A stretch of 50,000 nucleotides of DNA from Opitutaceae bacterium (GCA_016715765.1 JADJZJ010000020.1:1-50000), one strand, 5' to 3'; shown: positions 11,886-21,608, counted from the first letter of the stretch. Notes: generated by a model not told the origin, from the letters alone. A program made the numbers and translations.

Positions 11886-12689
11886 TCATGCGCCCGCCAA
11901 CAGCTGCTGACCGATCGCCGCGCGCGCCAGTTGCGGCCAGCGCACGACCTCGCCGACAATGATGAGCGCGGGTTGACCGGCCAGGACCGCGCTGAGCGGC
12001 TCCGCGGTTGCCAGCGTGGCCAGATGCACGCTTTGGTCCGGCAAGGTCGCATTGGCCACCACCGCGACCGGAGTGCTCCCGGCCAGGCCGCCGGCGCTCA
12101 GCGCCCGCGCGATTTCCGGCAGCCGCCGCACGCCCATGTAAATGCACAGCGTCGCGCCCGTCCGCGCCAGCGCGGACCAATCCACTGCCCCGTCGTTCTT
12201 CCCGGCACACTCATGCCCGGTCACAAAGACCACCGCCGACGCCGTTCCCCGCAACGTCAGCGGAATCCCCGCCGCCGCCCCCGCCGCCACGGCCGCGGTC
12301 ACTCCCGGCACCACGGCGTACGGAATCCCCGCTTCCGCCAGCGCCGCCATTTCCTCCCCGCCGCGCCCAAAAACCAGCGGATCCCCGCCTTTCAAGCGCA
12401 CGACATGTTGGTTTAGGAGCGCTTCGCGCACGATCAGCTCGCCGATCTGCGCCTGCGGCATGCAATGCTGCCCCGCCCGTTTGCCGACATAGATCCGGGT
12501 CGCGTCCGGCCGGCACCAGCCCAGCAGCTCCGCATTGGCCAGGTCATCATAGATCACCACATCTGCTTCCATCAGAGCTTTTTGCCCACGCAGGGTCAGC
12601 AAATCCGGCGCGCCCGGACCCGCGCCGACGAGCGTCACGCGTCCGCCGGCCGCTTGCCTGTCATAATCTGTGTTTCCTGCTTTACTCAT
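11886..12689 (-). CDS. cobA: Uroporphyrinogen-III C-methyltransferase
   Basis: The protein is 267 aa. The N-terminal VTLVGAGPGAPDLLTLRG and the central VVRLKGGDPLVFGRGGEE are the two signatures of SAM-dependent uroporphyrinogen-III methyltransferases. VIYDDLANAELL and FVTGHE (residues about 165-170) also fit. It makes precorrin-2 from uroporphyrinogen III, the first committed step to siroheme. It is a stand-alone SUMT without the CysG precorrin-2 dehydrogenase/ferrochelatase domain; CbiX next door can supply the chelatase, but no dehydrogenase is visible. It overlaps cbiX by 4 bp and is divergent from the sulfite reductase gene with only 54 bp between starts, so the two directions probably share regulation. 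Confidence 0.93.
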   Translation of the reverse strand: MSKAGNTDYDRQAAGGRVTLVGAGPGAPDLLTLRGQKALMEADVVIYDDLANAELLGWCRPDATRIYVGKRAGQHCMPQAQIGELIVREALLNQHVVRLKGGDPLVFGRGGEEMAALAEAGIPYAVVPGVTAAVAAGAAAGIPLTLRGTASAVVFVTGHECAGKNDGAVDWSALARTGATLCIYMGVRRLPEIARALSAGGLAGSTPVAVVANATLPDQSVHLATLATAEPLSAVLAGQPALIIVGEVVRWPQLARAAIGQQLLAGA

Positions 12690-12743
12690 CCGGATTCTTC
12701 ATACCTTAGTTATTTACTTATTTAATCAACTTAAAAGTTTGTC
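12690..12743. promoter_or_regulatory. Short AT-rich divergent promoter between cobA and sulfite reductase
   Basis: These 54 bp contain the most AT-rich stretch of the neighbourhood (ACCTTAGTTATTTACTTATT), unlike the GC-rich flanks. They must contain both promoters. No clear operator palindrome could be defined. Confidence 0.5.
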
Positions 12744-14472
12744 ATGTCTGAAAACACCACTCCCAAGCTCAGCCACAACGAGGTCATCAAGGCGGCCATC
12801 CCCACCCTCGCGGGCAACATTGCCGCCACGATTGCCGACCCGGCGGCCGACCGCTTTTCCGAGGATGACCAGCAGTTCATCAAGTTTCACGGCATCTACC
12901 AGCAGGACGACCGCGACCTCCGCAAAACCGCCAAGAAATTCCAGATGATGATCCGCGGCCGCATCCCGGGCGGCGTGATGACGGCGGCCCAGTGGGTCAC
13001 GTTCGACGATCTCGCGACGCGCTACGGCAACAACACGCTGCGGGTCACGACGAGGCAGAGCATCCAGTTTCACGGCGTGCACATGTCGGGCCTCGGGCCG
13101 TTGGTGAAAAAGATCAACGAGTCGCTGCTCTCCACCCTCGCCGCCTGCGGCGATGTGAACCGCAACGTCACCGCCCCGCCCACGCCCGCCTACACCCGCG
13201 TCCGCGAGCAGGTGTATGCCGACAGCGTGCGCCTCGCCGATGCCCTCGCGCCCAGGACCAAGGCCTATCATTCGATCTGGATCGAGGGCGTGCAGCTCAA
13301 GCTCGACGACCCCGCGAACCAGGACTTCACCGATCCGCTCTACGGCCGCACCTACCTGCCGCGCAAGTTCAAGGCGTCCTTCGTCATCCCGCCGGTGAAC
13401 GACATGGACATCTTCACCAACGACCTCGGTTTCATCGCCGTCGTCGAGGGCGACCGCCTTCTCGGCTACAACCTCGCCGTCGGCGGCGGCATGGGCCGGA
13501 GCCACGGCAATGTGCAGACTTTCCCGCGACTGGCCGACGTGATCGGCTTCTTCGCGCCGGAGCACGTCATCGAGGTGGCGAAGGCCGTCCTCACCATCCA
13601 CCGCGATTTCGGCGACCGCGCCAACCGCAAGCACGCGCGCCTGAAATACGTTGTCGAGGAGCGCGGCACCGCCTGGTTGCGCGATGAGGTCAACCGCCGC
13701 GCCGGTTCACGCTCGCGCCGGCCGCCCGCGTCGAATTCAACACCACGGGCGACCTGCTCGGCTGGCACCGGGCCGTGGATGGCAAGCTGTTCCTCAGCCT
13801 CTTGGTCGAGACGGGCCGCATCAAGGATCGCCGGGCACGCCAGAAAACCGCGCTGCGGCAGGTCGCGGAGAAATTCCCCACGTCGAATTCCGCCTGTCAG
13901 CGAACCAGAACGTCATTCTCGCCAACGTGCCGGAGTCCGACCGGGCCGCGATCACCAGCCTCCTGGCCTCCCATGGCGTGAAGGTCGACCAGCAGGCTTC
14001 CATTTTGCACGCCGCCTCCATGGCCTGCCCCTCGCTGCCCACCTGCGGGCTCGGTCTCGCCGAATCCGAGCGCATGCTCCCGGCCCTGATCGACCGCATC
14101 GAAAAACTCGGCGGTGAACTCGGGCTGGGCGGCGAGGAAATCATCATCCGTTCCACCGGCTGCCCCAACGGCTGCGCCCGGCCCTACATGGCCGAGATCG
14201 CCTTCGTCGGCAAGGCCCCCGGCCGCTACCAGCTCTGGCTGGGCGGCAACGCCGCCGGCACCCGCCTCAACCGCGTGTTCAAGGAGACCATCAAGGAAGC
14301 CGAGATCGAAGCCGAGCTGCGCCCCGTCCTCACCCGCTGGAAAGAAGAACGCCTGGCCGGCGAACGCTTCGGCGATTTCGCCGCCCGAGTCCTCTGGCCC
14401 GACTCGCCACCCCCGCCGCCCCGGCCGCCTGATTCGATCTCCGAACTCCGATCTCCCATCTCCGATTCATGA
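12744..14472 (+). pseudogene. Sulfite reductase haemoprotein (CysI/ferredoxin-type), two frameshifts
   Basis: The N-terminal half (MSENTTPKLSHNEVIK... YGNNTLRVTTRQSIQFHGV) reads in frame to DEVNRRAG. One T appears missing at about 13706 (restores AGFTLAPAARVEF) and one C at about 13878 (restores EKFPHVEFRLSANQ). With both restored the protein is about 576 aa, normal for the family. The [4Fe-4S]-siroheme cysteines are present: CPSLPTC and TGCPNGC, followed by the typical FVGKAPGRYQLWLGG. It catalyses six-electron reduction of sulfite to sulfide. No CysJ flavoprotein gene is near, so ferredoxin may be the donor (inference). The C-terminal tail DSISELRSPISDS is encoded by a dispersed CGATCTC-type repeat, and the stop overlaps the cysH start as ATGA. 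Confidence 0.85.
14431..14468. repeat. CGATCTC/CGAACTC short-unit repeat at the sulfite reductase-cysH junction
   Basis: A tract of near-identical hexa/heptamers (GATTCGATCTCCGAACTCCG...) ends directly at the cysH ATG. Related tracts are at 15121-15156, 16099-16126, 22961-22996 and about 29180-29205. Confidence 0.7.
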
Positions 14473-15163
14473 CTCCCGCCCAAATCACCGCCGCCAACGC
14501 CGCCCTGCGCGACCGCACTCCGCGCGAGATCATCGGCTGGGCCCTCGCCCAGGCGTCCGGCCGCGCCCTGGTTTCGACGAATTTTCGCCCGTACGAAGCG
14601 GTCATCCTGCACCTCGCCGTGCAGGCGCAGCCGGATATCCCGGTGTTGTGGGTGGACCACGGCTACAATCGTCCCGCCACCTACCACCACGCCGAACAGT
14701 TGCGCGCCCGGCTCAAACTCAACCTGAAGCCCTACCTCCCGCGCCTCAGCGCCGCCCATCGTGACGCCCTCCACGGGCCCATTCCCGACACCTCGGACGA
14801 GGAGGGACTCAAGCGCTTCAGTGCCTTGATGAAACTCGAGCCGTTCCAGCGCGGCATGCGCGAACTCGCCCCCGGGTCTGGATCACCGCCCTGCGCAAGG
14901 TGCAGAACCCGGATCGCGCCGGCCTCGATATCGTCTCCCACGACGCCAACTTCGGCACCCTCAAGGTCAGTCCGCTCTTCCATTGGAGCGACGCCGAACT
15001 GGAGCACTACCTTGCCGAGTACCAGCTGCCGAATGAATGGGACTACTTCGATCCCGCCAAGGCCGACGAAAAGCGCGAATGCGGCCTCCACGCCGCCTGG
15101 GGCGGAGGGGCCCCACCCGCGCCGATCTCGATCTCCGAACTCCCATCTCCGATTGCGAACACC
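14469..15163 (+). pseudogene. cysH: Phosphoadenylyl-/adenylyl-sulfate reductase, CysH family (one frameshift)
   Basis: The reading frame is lost after FQRGMRELAP at about 14876. Adding one G to the GGG run restores GVWITALRKVQNPDRAG and the rest of the domain to KRECGLH, the invariant catalytic-cysteine tail. ALVSTNFRPYEAVILHL, PDIPVLWVDHGYNRPATY and KLEPFQRGM match CysH. The cysteine pairs that bind [4Fe-4S] in APS reductases are absent (the position before KLEP reads FSALM), which resembles the cluster-free PAPS-type enzymes. No APS kinase gene is in the window. The frame contains no stop before cysD: after ECGLH it runs AAWGGGAPPAP then a repeat-encoded tail ISISELPSPIANT into the CysD sequence. 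It overlaps the sulfite reductase stop by 4 bp. Confidence 0.82.
15121..15156. repeat. CGATCTC-type repeat at the cysH-cysD junction
   Basis: GCCGATCTCGATCTCCGAAC... is a second copy of the tract at 14431. It is translated in frame and removes any stop between cysH and cysD. Confidence 0.7.
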
Positions 15164-16063
15164 GTGAGCAATTACCATCTCGACCATCTGCAGTATCTCG
15201 AAACCGAGGCCATCCACATCATGCGGGAGGTCGCCGGTGAATTTGAACGGCCCGCCCTGCTCTTCTCCGGCGGCAAGGACTCCATCTGCCTGCTGCGCCT
15301 CGCCGAAAAGGCCTTCCGGCCCTCGGACATCCCGATGCCGTTCCTCAACGTCGACACCGGACACCATTTTCCGGAGCTCAACGAATTCCGCGACCGCCGC
15401 GCCCAACAACTCGGCGGCAAGCTCATCGTCCGCAAGGTCGAGGACGCCATCGCCAAGGGCATTGCCACTCCCGCCCCGGGCGAGATCAGCCGCAACCGCC
15501 TGCAGATTCCGACGCTGCTCGCCGCCATCGAGGAGTTCCGCTTCGACTGCTGCATCGGCGGCGCCCGGCGCGACGAGGAGAAGGCCCGGGCCAAGGAGCG
15601 TTTCTTCAGCTTCCGCGACAGCTTCGGCCAGTGGGATCCGAAAGGCCAGCGGCCCGAAATCTGGAACCTCTACAACGGCCGGCTCAACCCCGGCGAAAAC
15701 ATGCGTGTCTTCCCGCTGAGCAACTGGACCGAAATGGATGTCTGGGAATACATCCGTCAGGAAAGGCTCGAGGTCCCGTCCATTTACTTCAGCCACCGCC
15801 GCACCTGCGTGCGCCGCCAGGGCCAGTGGCTCCCGCGGAATGACATCGTCCCGCCCAAGCCCGCCGAGGAGGTGCGCGAACTCACCGTCCGCGTCCGCAC
15901 CATCGGCGACATCATCAGCACCGGCCTCGTCGAGTCTCCCGCCGCCACCGTCGACGACATCATCGCCGAGATCGCCGCCGCCCGCGTCACCGAACGCGGC
16001 TCCCGCGCCGACGACAAGACCTCCGAGGCCGCCATGGAGGACCGCAAGAAGGCGGGCTATTTC
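15164..16063 (+). CDS. cysD: Sulfate adenylyltransferase subunit 2
   Basis: The start is taken as the GTG at 15164 (VSNYHLDHLQYLETEAIHIMREV), the usual beginning of CysD. The PP-loop LLFSGGKDS, the NVDTGHHFPE segment, GGARRDEEKARAKERFFSFRD and the EIWNLYNGRLNPGE region are all diagnostic. About 300 residues to the expected terminal KKAGYF, where CysD normally stops. Here the next bases read TAC instead of a stop, so the frame runs on through the cysN start. A lost A (TAA to TA) at 16064-16065 would explain this. The upstream frame is fused to cysH without a stop. With CysN it makes adenosine phosphosulfate from sulfate and ATP. Confidence 0.9.
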
Positions 16064-16136
16064 TACCGGGCTCCCGCGACCTTGCGTCCCATCCACTTTC
16101 GATTCCCATCTCCATCGCCATCACCCCAACCGTTGA

Positions 16137-17426
16137 TTGCTGCGTTTCAACACGTGCGGCAGCGTCGACGACGGCAAGTCCACCCTCATCGGCCGGCTGC
16201 TCTACGATTCGAAATCGCTGATGGAGGATCAGATCGAGGCGCTCGAGCGTTCCGCCGACATCACCGGCGGCGGCCAGGTCAACCTCGCCAATCTCACCGA
16301 CGGCCTCCGCGCCGAACGCGAGCAGGGCATCACCATTGACGTCGCCTACCGCTACTTCGCCACGCCGCGCCGCAAGTTCATCGTCGCCGACACGCCCGGC
16401 CACGTGCAGTACACGCGCAACATGGTCACCGGCGCCTCGACGGCGAACCTGTCGATCATTTTGGTTGATGCCCGGGCCGGCGTGATCGAACAGAGCCGCC
16501 GCCACACCGCCATCGCGTCCCTGCTGCGCATCCCGCATCTGGTCATCGCGGTGAACAAGATGGACCTCGTCGGCTGGAGCGAGGCGCGCTTCAACGAGAT
16601 CCGCGCCGAGTTCGAGCAGTTCCTGCCGCGCCTCGACATCAAGGACGTGAAGTTCATCCCCCTGAGCGCGCTGAACGGCGACAACGTGGTCACGCCCTCC
16701 GCGCACACCCCGTGGTATGGCGGACCCACGTTGCTGAGCCACCTCGAGACCGTGCACATCGCGAGCGACTGGAACCTCCAGGGCTTCCGCCTGCCCGTGC
16801 AATGGGTCAACCGGCCCAACCAGCCCACTGATGCGCGGCTGCACGATTTCCGCGGCTTCAGCGGCCAGATCGCCGGCGGCATCGTCCGCACCGGCCAGAA
16901 GGTCATGGTTCTCCCCAGCGGCATCACGACCACCGTGAAGGAAATCCACACCTACGACGGCCCTGTTTCCGAAGCCTTCTGCCCGCAGTCGATCACACTG
17001 GTCCTCGCCCACGACGTTGATGTGAGCCGGGGCAACATGATCATCGGACCCGACGACCTGCCCGGCGCCTCCAACGACCTGCACGCCAAGGTCTGCTGGA
17101 TGCATCCCAAGGCGCTGCAGCCGGGAAAAAAGTACTGGCTCAAGCACACGACCCACACCGTGCAGGCCGCCATCACCGAGGTTACCCACCGCATCAACAT
17201 CACCTCGCTGGAGCAGGAACCGGCCGCGGCCGGCCTCGCGCTCAATGACATTGGCGAGATCCGCCTGCGCACTTCCAGCCCGCTCGTGTTCGACGGCTAC
17301 GCCCTCAACCGCCTTACCGGCTCGTTCATTCTAATCGAACAGGGCACCCACGCCACCGTCGCCGCCGGCATGCTGCACCCGCCAAGGGAGCTTGTGCGAC
17401 CAGAGGATGCGGATTTCGTGATCTGA
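16137..17426 (+). CDS. cysN: Sulfate adenylyltransferase subunit 1 (GTPase)
   Basis: About 429 aa. GTPase motifs: GSVDDGKST (P-loop), DTPGH, NKMD and SAL, with EREQGITIDVAYRYF switch sequence. It is an EF-Tu-like GTPase that drives APS synthesis by CysD. The length and C-terminus (VRPEDADFVI) show no fused CysC APS kinase. The annotated start is a TTG directly after an in-frame TGA. Normal CysN begins MDLLRF, and adding one T to GATTGCTG (about 16135) would give VDLLRFNTCGS in a longer frame, so the true start is uncertain. A CGATTCCCATCTCC-type repeat lies just before it. Confidence 0.9.
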   Translation: MLRFNTCGSVDDGKSTLIGRLLYDSKSLMEDQIEALERSADITGGGQVNLANLTDGLRAEREQGITIDVAYRYFATPRRKFIVADTPGHVQYTRNMVTGASTANLSIILVDARAGVIEQSRRHTAIASLLRIPHLVIAVNKMDLVGWSEARFNEIRAEFEQFLPRLDIKDVKFIPLSALNGDNVVTPSAHTPWYGGPTLLSHLETVHIASDWNLQGFRLPVQWVNRPNQPTDARLHDFRGFSGQIAGGIVRTGQKVMVLPSGITTTVKEIHTYDGPVSEAFCPQSITLVLAHDVDVSRGNMIIGPDDLPGASNDLHAKVCWMHPKALQPGKKYWLKHTTHTVQAAITEVTHRINITSLEQEPAAAGLALNDIGEIRLRTSSPLVFDGYALNRLTGSFILIEQGTHATVAAGMLHPPRELVRPEDADFVI

Positions 17427-17442
17427 GTTCGATGCAGCCGGA

Positions 17443-17515
17443 GTGGCTACGAGCGTGAGCGAGTGGACCAGACGTCGCGAAAGCGGCCAATCCACTCGCT
17501 CACGCTCGTAGCTAC
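17443..17515. repeat. 25-bp-arm inverted repeat (CTACGAGCGTGAGCGAGTGGA family)
   Basis: Arms at 17443-17467 and 17491-17515 are complementary with one mismatch and enclose a 23-nt loop. Single arms of the same sequence occur at 21771-21795 and 29080-29104. It could act as a bidirectional terminator between the convergent cysN and the Uro-D-like gene. Confidence 0.75.
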
Positions 17516-17532
17516 ATCCGCCCGGCCCGGAA

Positions 17533-17571
17533 CTTGAGCGTTCAGCGTTAAGCGTTCGACGTTCAGCGTTC
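17533..17571. repeat. GCGTT tandem tract (copy 1)
   Basis: ACTTGAGCGTTCAGCGTTAA followed by further AGCGTT/GACGTT units with roughly 8-11-nt spacing. Family members are at 21633, 21810, 35154, 36714 and 41428. Confidence 0.7.
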
Positions 17572-17593
17572 GCCGGCGCCACCGGCGCCGGCG

Positions 17594-18655
17594 TCAGTAC
17601 CAACCTTCCGCCCACGCCGTCTCATACATCGCGATGATGTTCTCCGTCGGCGTGACGGGCTGGATGTTGTGGCAGGGCGCCAGAATGTAGCCGCCGCCGG
17701 CGCCGAGCTGGCTCAGGCAGTCGCGCACCTCGCGGCGCACGTCCTCGACGCTGCCGTGCGGAAGCACGTCCTGGTTGTCCACGCCGCCATGGAAGCACAG
17801 GTCCGCCCCGAAGTCGCGCTTGAGGCCGGGCATGTCCATGCCCGGACACACGTGCTGGATCGGATTCAGGATATCCACGCCGATCTCCACGAAGTCGGGA
17901 ATGATCCGGCGGATCGCGCCGTCGTCGTGATGCATCACCAGCGCGCCGGCCTGGTGCGCGAGGTCGGTGAACTTTTTCTGCAGCGGTTTGAACCAGCGCC
18001 GGTAGCACTCCTCGCTGATCATCAGGTCGTGCTGCGAGCCGTAGTCGTCCGTCACCTGCGTGATGTTGATCTTGCCCTTGCCGGCCTCGAAGAAGCGGTT
18101 CGCGTAGTCCCAGCAGAATTTCTCGATGCGCGACAGCATGTACTCCGTGAGCTCGGTATCCACGAGGAGGTCCACGCAGCTCTGCTCGAGCCCTCGGATG
18201 TGGTTGTGCCAGTAGAACGGCGCCACGTAGCAGCCCTCGATCGCATGCTCCGGCCACGCGTCGCACTGCGCCTCGATCGTCGAAAAATCATACCAGTCGG
18301 CGCTCGGCCATTGGAACGCCTCCAGTTCCGCCATGGTCGTCGCATCCTTCAGCGCCCAGCCGACCGGGTCGCTATACTTGCCGGTGCCATACTCGATCTC
18401 GCGTACGCTCATCCACCACGGCGGCACCTGCCGGACGCCACCGGGCAGCGGGCGCTCGGGCGGACCGACATATTTCGGACTCACCCCCACGATCTTGTCG
18501 AGGTGCAGGTGCGTCCAGATCTCGGGATCGGTTGTGACGCCAAAATGCGTCCGCAACCGGTCACGCACTTCGGGCGTCATCCAGATATCGAGGGGCACCC
18601 GGTCGGGCTTGCCGCGGCGGGCGGCGGTCAGGATTCGTTCACGCGGGGTCATCAT
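17594..18655 (-). CDS. Uroporphyrinogen decarboxylase-like (URO-D fold) protein
   Basis: 353 aa from the ATG at 18655 (MMTPRERILTAARRGKPDRVPLD), the normal beginning of this family; an upstream in-frame extension is not conserved-looking. MTPRERxxxAxxGKPDRVP, the FHGGVDNQDVLPHGS segment and the C-terminal GGGYILAPCHNIQPVTPTEN are typical of URO-D-fold proteins that are not true HemE enzymes. Such proteins include corrinoid methyltransferases and many uncharacterised members in Verrucomicrobiota. HH in LVMHHDDGAIR and the Cys in APCHN could bind metal. The substrate is unknown. It is convergent with cysN and separated from it by two repeats. Confidence 0.8.
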   Translation of the reverse strand: MMTPRERILTAARRGKPDRVPLDIWMTPEVRDRLRTHFGVTTDPEIWTHLHLDKIVGVSPKYVGPPERPLPGGVRQVPPWWMSVREIEYGTGKYSDPVGWALKDATTMAELEAFQWPSADWYDFSTIEAQCDAWPEHAIEGCYVAPFYWHNHIRGLEQSCVDLLVDTELTEYMLSRIEKFCWDYANRFFEAGKGKINITQVTDDYGSQHDLMISEECYRRWFKPLQKKFTDLAHQAGALVMHHDDGAIRRIIPDFVEIGVDILNPIQHVCPGMDMPGLKRDFGADLCFHGGVDNQDVLPHGSVEDVRREVRDCLSQLGAGGGYILAPCHNIQPVTPTENIIAMYETAWAEGWY

Positions 18656-19031
18656 GGGGAGAAGGAGCGCCGGCCGGACGGCACGGCGCACGAATGAGGG
18701 AGACGCGAATTGCCGCGGCCTCTCAATCTCCATATGTCCTACACCGGTCGTTATTAAGCGACCCACCGCCGTCCAGTAGTCGTGCGTTTGGCTTCTTGGG
18801 AGCGCGACCGCCCTCGGTCGCAATGCACCCGAAGCAGGACAAATACCTCAACATTCAACTCCCGGCTTATGCTGCGTGTGGGATCGGATGTATTTGCCGC
18901 ATGCGAAAATTTGCGACCGAGGGCCCTCCTTCGCGGGGCCTACGCCGGGCAGGCGGTCGCGCTCCCATCGCCGGCCACGGTCTCCACGAAAATGAATTGC
19001 CCCACTTCCCCGCCCCTACTTGAGTTCTTGG
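18656..19031. repeat. Intergenic element with GGGAGCGCGACCG terminal inverted repeats
   Basis: The left arm (about 18796-18825) begins TTGGGAGCGCGACCGCCCTC. The right arm begins TTGCGACCGAGGGC at 18911 but is interrupted by about 27 GC-rich bases before GGCGGTCGCGCTCCC resumes (18952-18968). The interior is about 85 bp with no coding sense. The same termini bound the element at 24377-24545. The rest of the gap is the presumed promoter of the Uro-D-like and rrf2 genes. Confidence 0.65.
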
Positions 19032-19445
19032 GTGAAGATTTCTGTCAAAGTTGACTACGCCTGTCGCGTCCTCGTTGAAATGGCCCGTCTGCATGGCACC
19101 GGGCAACTCTCCCAGATCGAGCACCTCGCCAAGGTCGAAGCCGTGCCCTCCAACTTCCTCGCCCAGATCCTGAGCGAACTCCGCAACGCCGGACTCATCA
19201 TCAGCAAGCGCGGCATCCAGGGCGGCTACATGCTCGCCCGGCCTCCCGATCAAATCTCGCTCTACGATATCATAAAAACCATTGACGGTGAATTGCTTGA
19301 GTTCAGCGGCAATCATGCCGGACGCTCCGGTCGCAAGCTGAAGCAAGCCTGGGGGGAGATCCGCGCCACCCTCGACGAAAAGGCCCGAAGCTACACCCTC
19401 GACACGTTCGCCGCCAAGGATACCGGTGAGATGTACCACATCTGA
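19032..19445 (+). CDS. Rrf2-family transcriptional regulator, CymR-like
   Basis: About 137 aa from the GTG at 19032 (VKISVKVDYACRVLVEMARL); a TTG 12 bp upstream is also in frame. Winged-helix features: SQIEHLAKVEAVPSNFLAQILSEL recognition region and the family-typical SKRGIQGGYMLARPPDQISLYDIIKTIDG. The three cysteines that bind an iron-sulfur cluster in IscR/NsrR are absent, as in CymR. It lies 89 bp upstream of cysK on the same strand. In Bacillus and Staphylococcus, CymR represses cysteine synthesis together with CysK, so the context supports a cysteine-responsive repressor. That role is inferred from family and neighbourhood. Confidence 0.88.
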   Translation: MKISVKVDYACRVLVEMARLHGTGQLSQIEHLAKVEAVPSNFLAQILSELRNAGLIISKRGIQGGYMLARPPDQISLYDIIKTIDGELLEFSGNHAGRSGRKLKQAWGEIRATLDEKARSYTLDTFAAKDTGEMYHI

Positions 19446-19497
19446 TTATCCACGCGCATCCCCGCCCGTTGATGACAAAGAAACTCTTTTCCGCTCC

Positions 19498-19528
19498 TTG
19501 ACGCAACCCACCCCAACAATACTATATA
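19498..19528 (+). promoter_or_regulatory. Possible sigma70 promoter of cysK
   Basis: TTGACG at 19498 and ACTATA/TATATA at 19521-19528 are spaced 17-19 bp, a few bases before the cysK ATG (19535). This is too close for a long leader, so a leaderless or very short leader mRNA would result. Confidence 0.3.
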
Positions 19529-19534
19529 AACCTT

Positions 19535-20485
<951 letters not shown>

Positions 20486-20529
20486 GTTGTGTCTTCCTTT
20501 GAAAACCGGCTTCGCCGCCTGCTTGTGAT

Positions 20530-20603
20530 GTCGGGCGGGGTCTCCGAACCCCGCCTTTGAATGGCGTTCGTATTCGAGGCGGGGTTCGGAGACCCCGCCC
20601 GAC
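20530..20603. repeat. Perfect 27-bp inverted repeat between cysK and cysE
   Basis: Arms 20530-20556 (GTCGGGCGGGGTCTCCGAAC...) and 20577-20603 are perfectly complementary around a 20-nt loop, followed by AAAATCTGTTT. Each arm itself contains a smaller GGGGT...ACCCC dyad. It may terminate cysK transcription. It has the same arm length as 21681-21764 but a different sequence. Confidence 0.85.
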
Positions 20604-20672
20604 AAAATCTGTTTAAAGTCTCGCCTGAAACCGCCCGAAAGCGTTTGCAAGTGCCGTCCCTTCCCGGCCGCC

Positions 20673-21608
20673 ATGCACCACGAAGAAATCAAGCAGGCCC
20701 TGCTCGCCTCTTACGAACGCGACGGCGGCATCAACCATCTCGACGGGGTCAACCTGCCGACGCAGGACTCGGTGCAGCAGCTCGCATCGGACTACATGCA
20801 CCTGATCTTCCCGGGATTCTTCGAGTCCAGCGGAGTCACGCGTCAGCAGGTGCCGGCATTGGTGGACCAGCTCCTGGTCCGGATCGAGCAGCGGCTCGCC
20901 ACGGAGATTGAAAAAAGCCTCCGCTTCGCCAACGCCCCGGATCCGGCTAAAAATGCGGCCGAGCTCACCGCCACCGCCCTCAACCGCCTGCCCGCCCTGC
21001 GGCAGATCATCCAGACCGACGTCGCCGCCGCCTACCACGGCGACCCCGCCGCGCGCAGCATCGAGGAGATCATCCTCGCCTACCCCTGCGTGCTTTCCAT
21101 TTCCCTCCAGCGCTTCGGCCACGAACTCTACGGCCTCGGCGTGCCGCTCCTCCCGCGCATGCTCACGGAGTACGCCCACGAGCGCACCGGCACCGACCTG
21201 CATCCCGGCGCCACCATCGGCACGCATTTCTTCATCGACCACGGCACCGGCGTGGTCGTGGGCGAGACCGCTGTCATCGGCAACTACGTGAAGCTCTACC
21301 AGGGCGTCACCCTTGGGGCCAAATCCTTCGAGACCGACAGCGCCGGCAATCCCGTGAAGGGCGTCAAGCGCCACCCCGAGATCGGCGACCACGTCACCAT
21401 CTACGCCCACGCCACGATCCTCGGCGGCGACACCCATATCGGCGAGCATTCGATCATCGGCTCCAACGTCTGGCTGATGAAAACCATCCCGCCGCGCTCC
21501 GTCGCCTACTACAAGGGCGACCAGCTCGTCGTCCGCCACCGCGAAAAGCGCGAGGAACTGGTCGAGGGCGAGTCCACCGACGGGCGACCGACGGATTGGC
21601 AGATCTGA
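20673..21608 (+). CDS. cysE: Serine O-acetyltransferase (EpsC-type CysE)
   Basis: 311 aa. A long helical N-terminal half is followed by a left-handed beta-helix with hexapeptide repeats (DLHPGATIGTHFFIDHGTG, VVVGETAVIGNYVKLYQGVT, HPEIGDHVTIYAHATILGG). The catalytic pair is in FIDHGTG and KRHPEIGD. It transfers acetyl from acetyl-CoA to serine, giving the CysK substrate. The long N-terminal extension and length resemble the EpsC/SatA branch. The end, EELVEGESTDGRPTDWQI, lacks an obvious CysK-binding terminal Ile context beyond the final DWQI, which does end in Ile as needed for the cysteine synthase complex. Confidence 0.93.
   Translation: MHHEEIKQALLASYERDGGINHLDGVNLPTQDSVQQLASDYMHLIFPGFFESSGVTRQQVPALVDQLLVRIEQRLATEIEKSLRFANAPDPAKNAAELTATALNRLPALRQIIQTDVAAAYHGDPAARSIEEIILAYPCVLSISLQRFGHELYGLGVPLLPRMLTEYAHERTGTDLHPGATIGTHFFIDHGTGVVVGETAVIGNYVKLYQGVTLGAKSFETDSAGNPVKGVKRHPEIGDHVTIYAHATILGGDTHIGEHSIIGSNVWLMKTIPPRSVAYYKGDQLVVRHREKREELVEGESTDGRPTDWQI

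Noticed and set aside
13700..14880. Programmed frameshifting or phase variation in the sulfite reductase/cysH genes
   Set aside because: The runs are short (2-5 identical bases), occur at several unrelated places and have no slippery heptamer with a downstream structure, so random indels fit better.
16063..16340. cysD as a longer protein running into cysN
   Set aside because: CysD normally ends with KKxGYF; the extension is Arg-rich and overlaps cysN in another frame, so a lost stop base is more likely.
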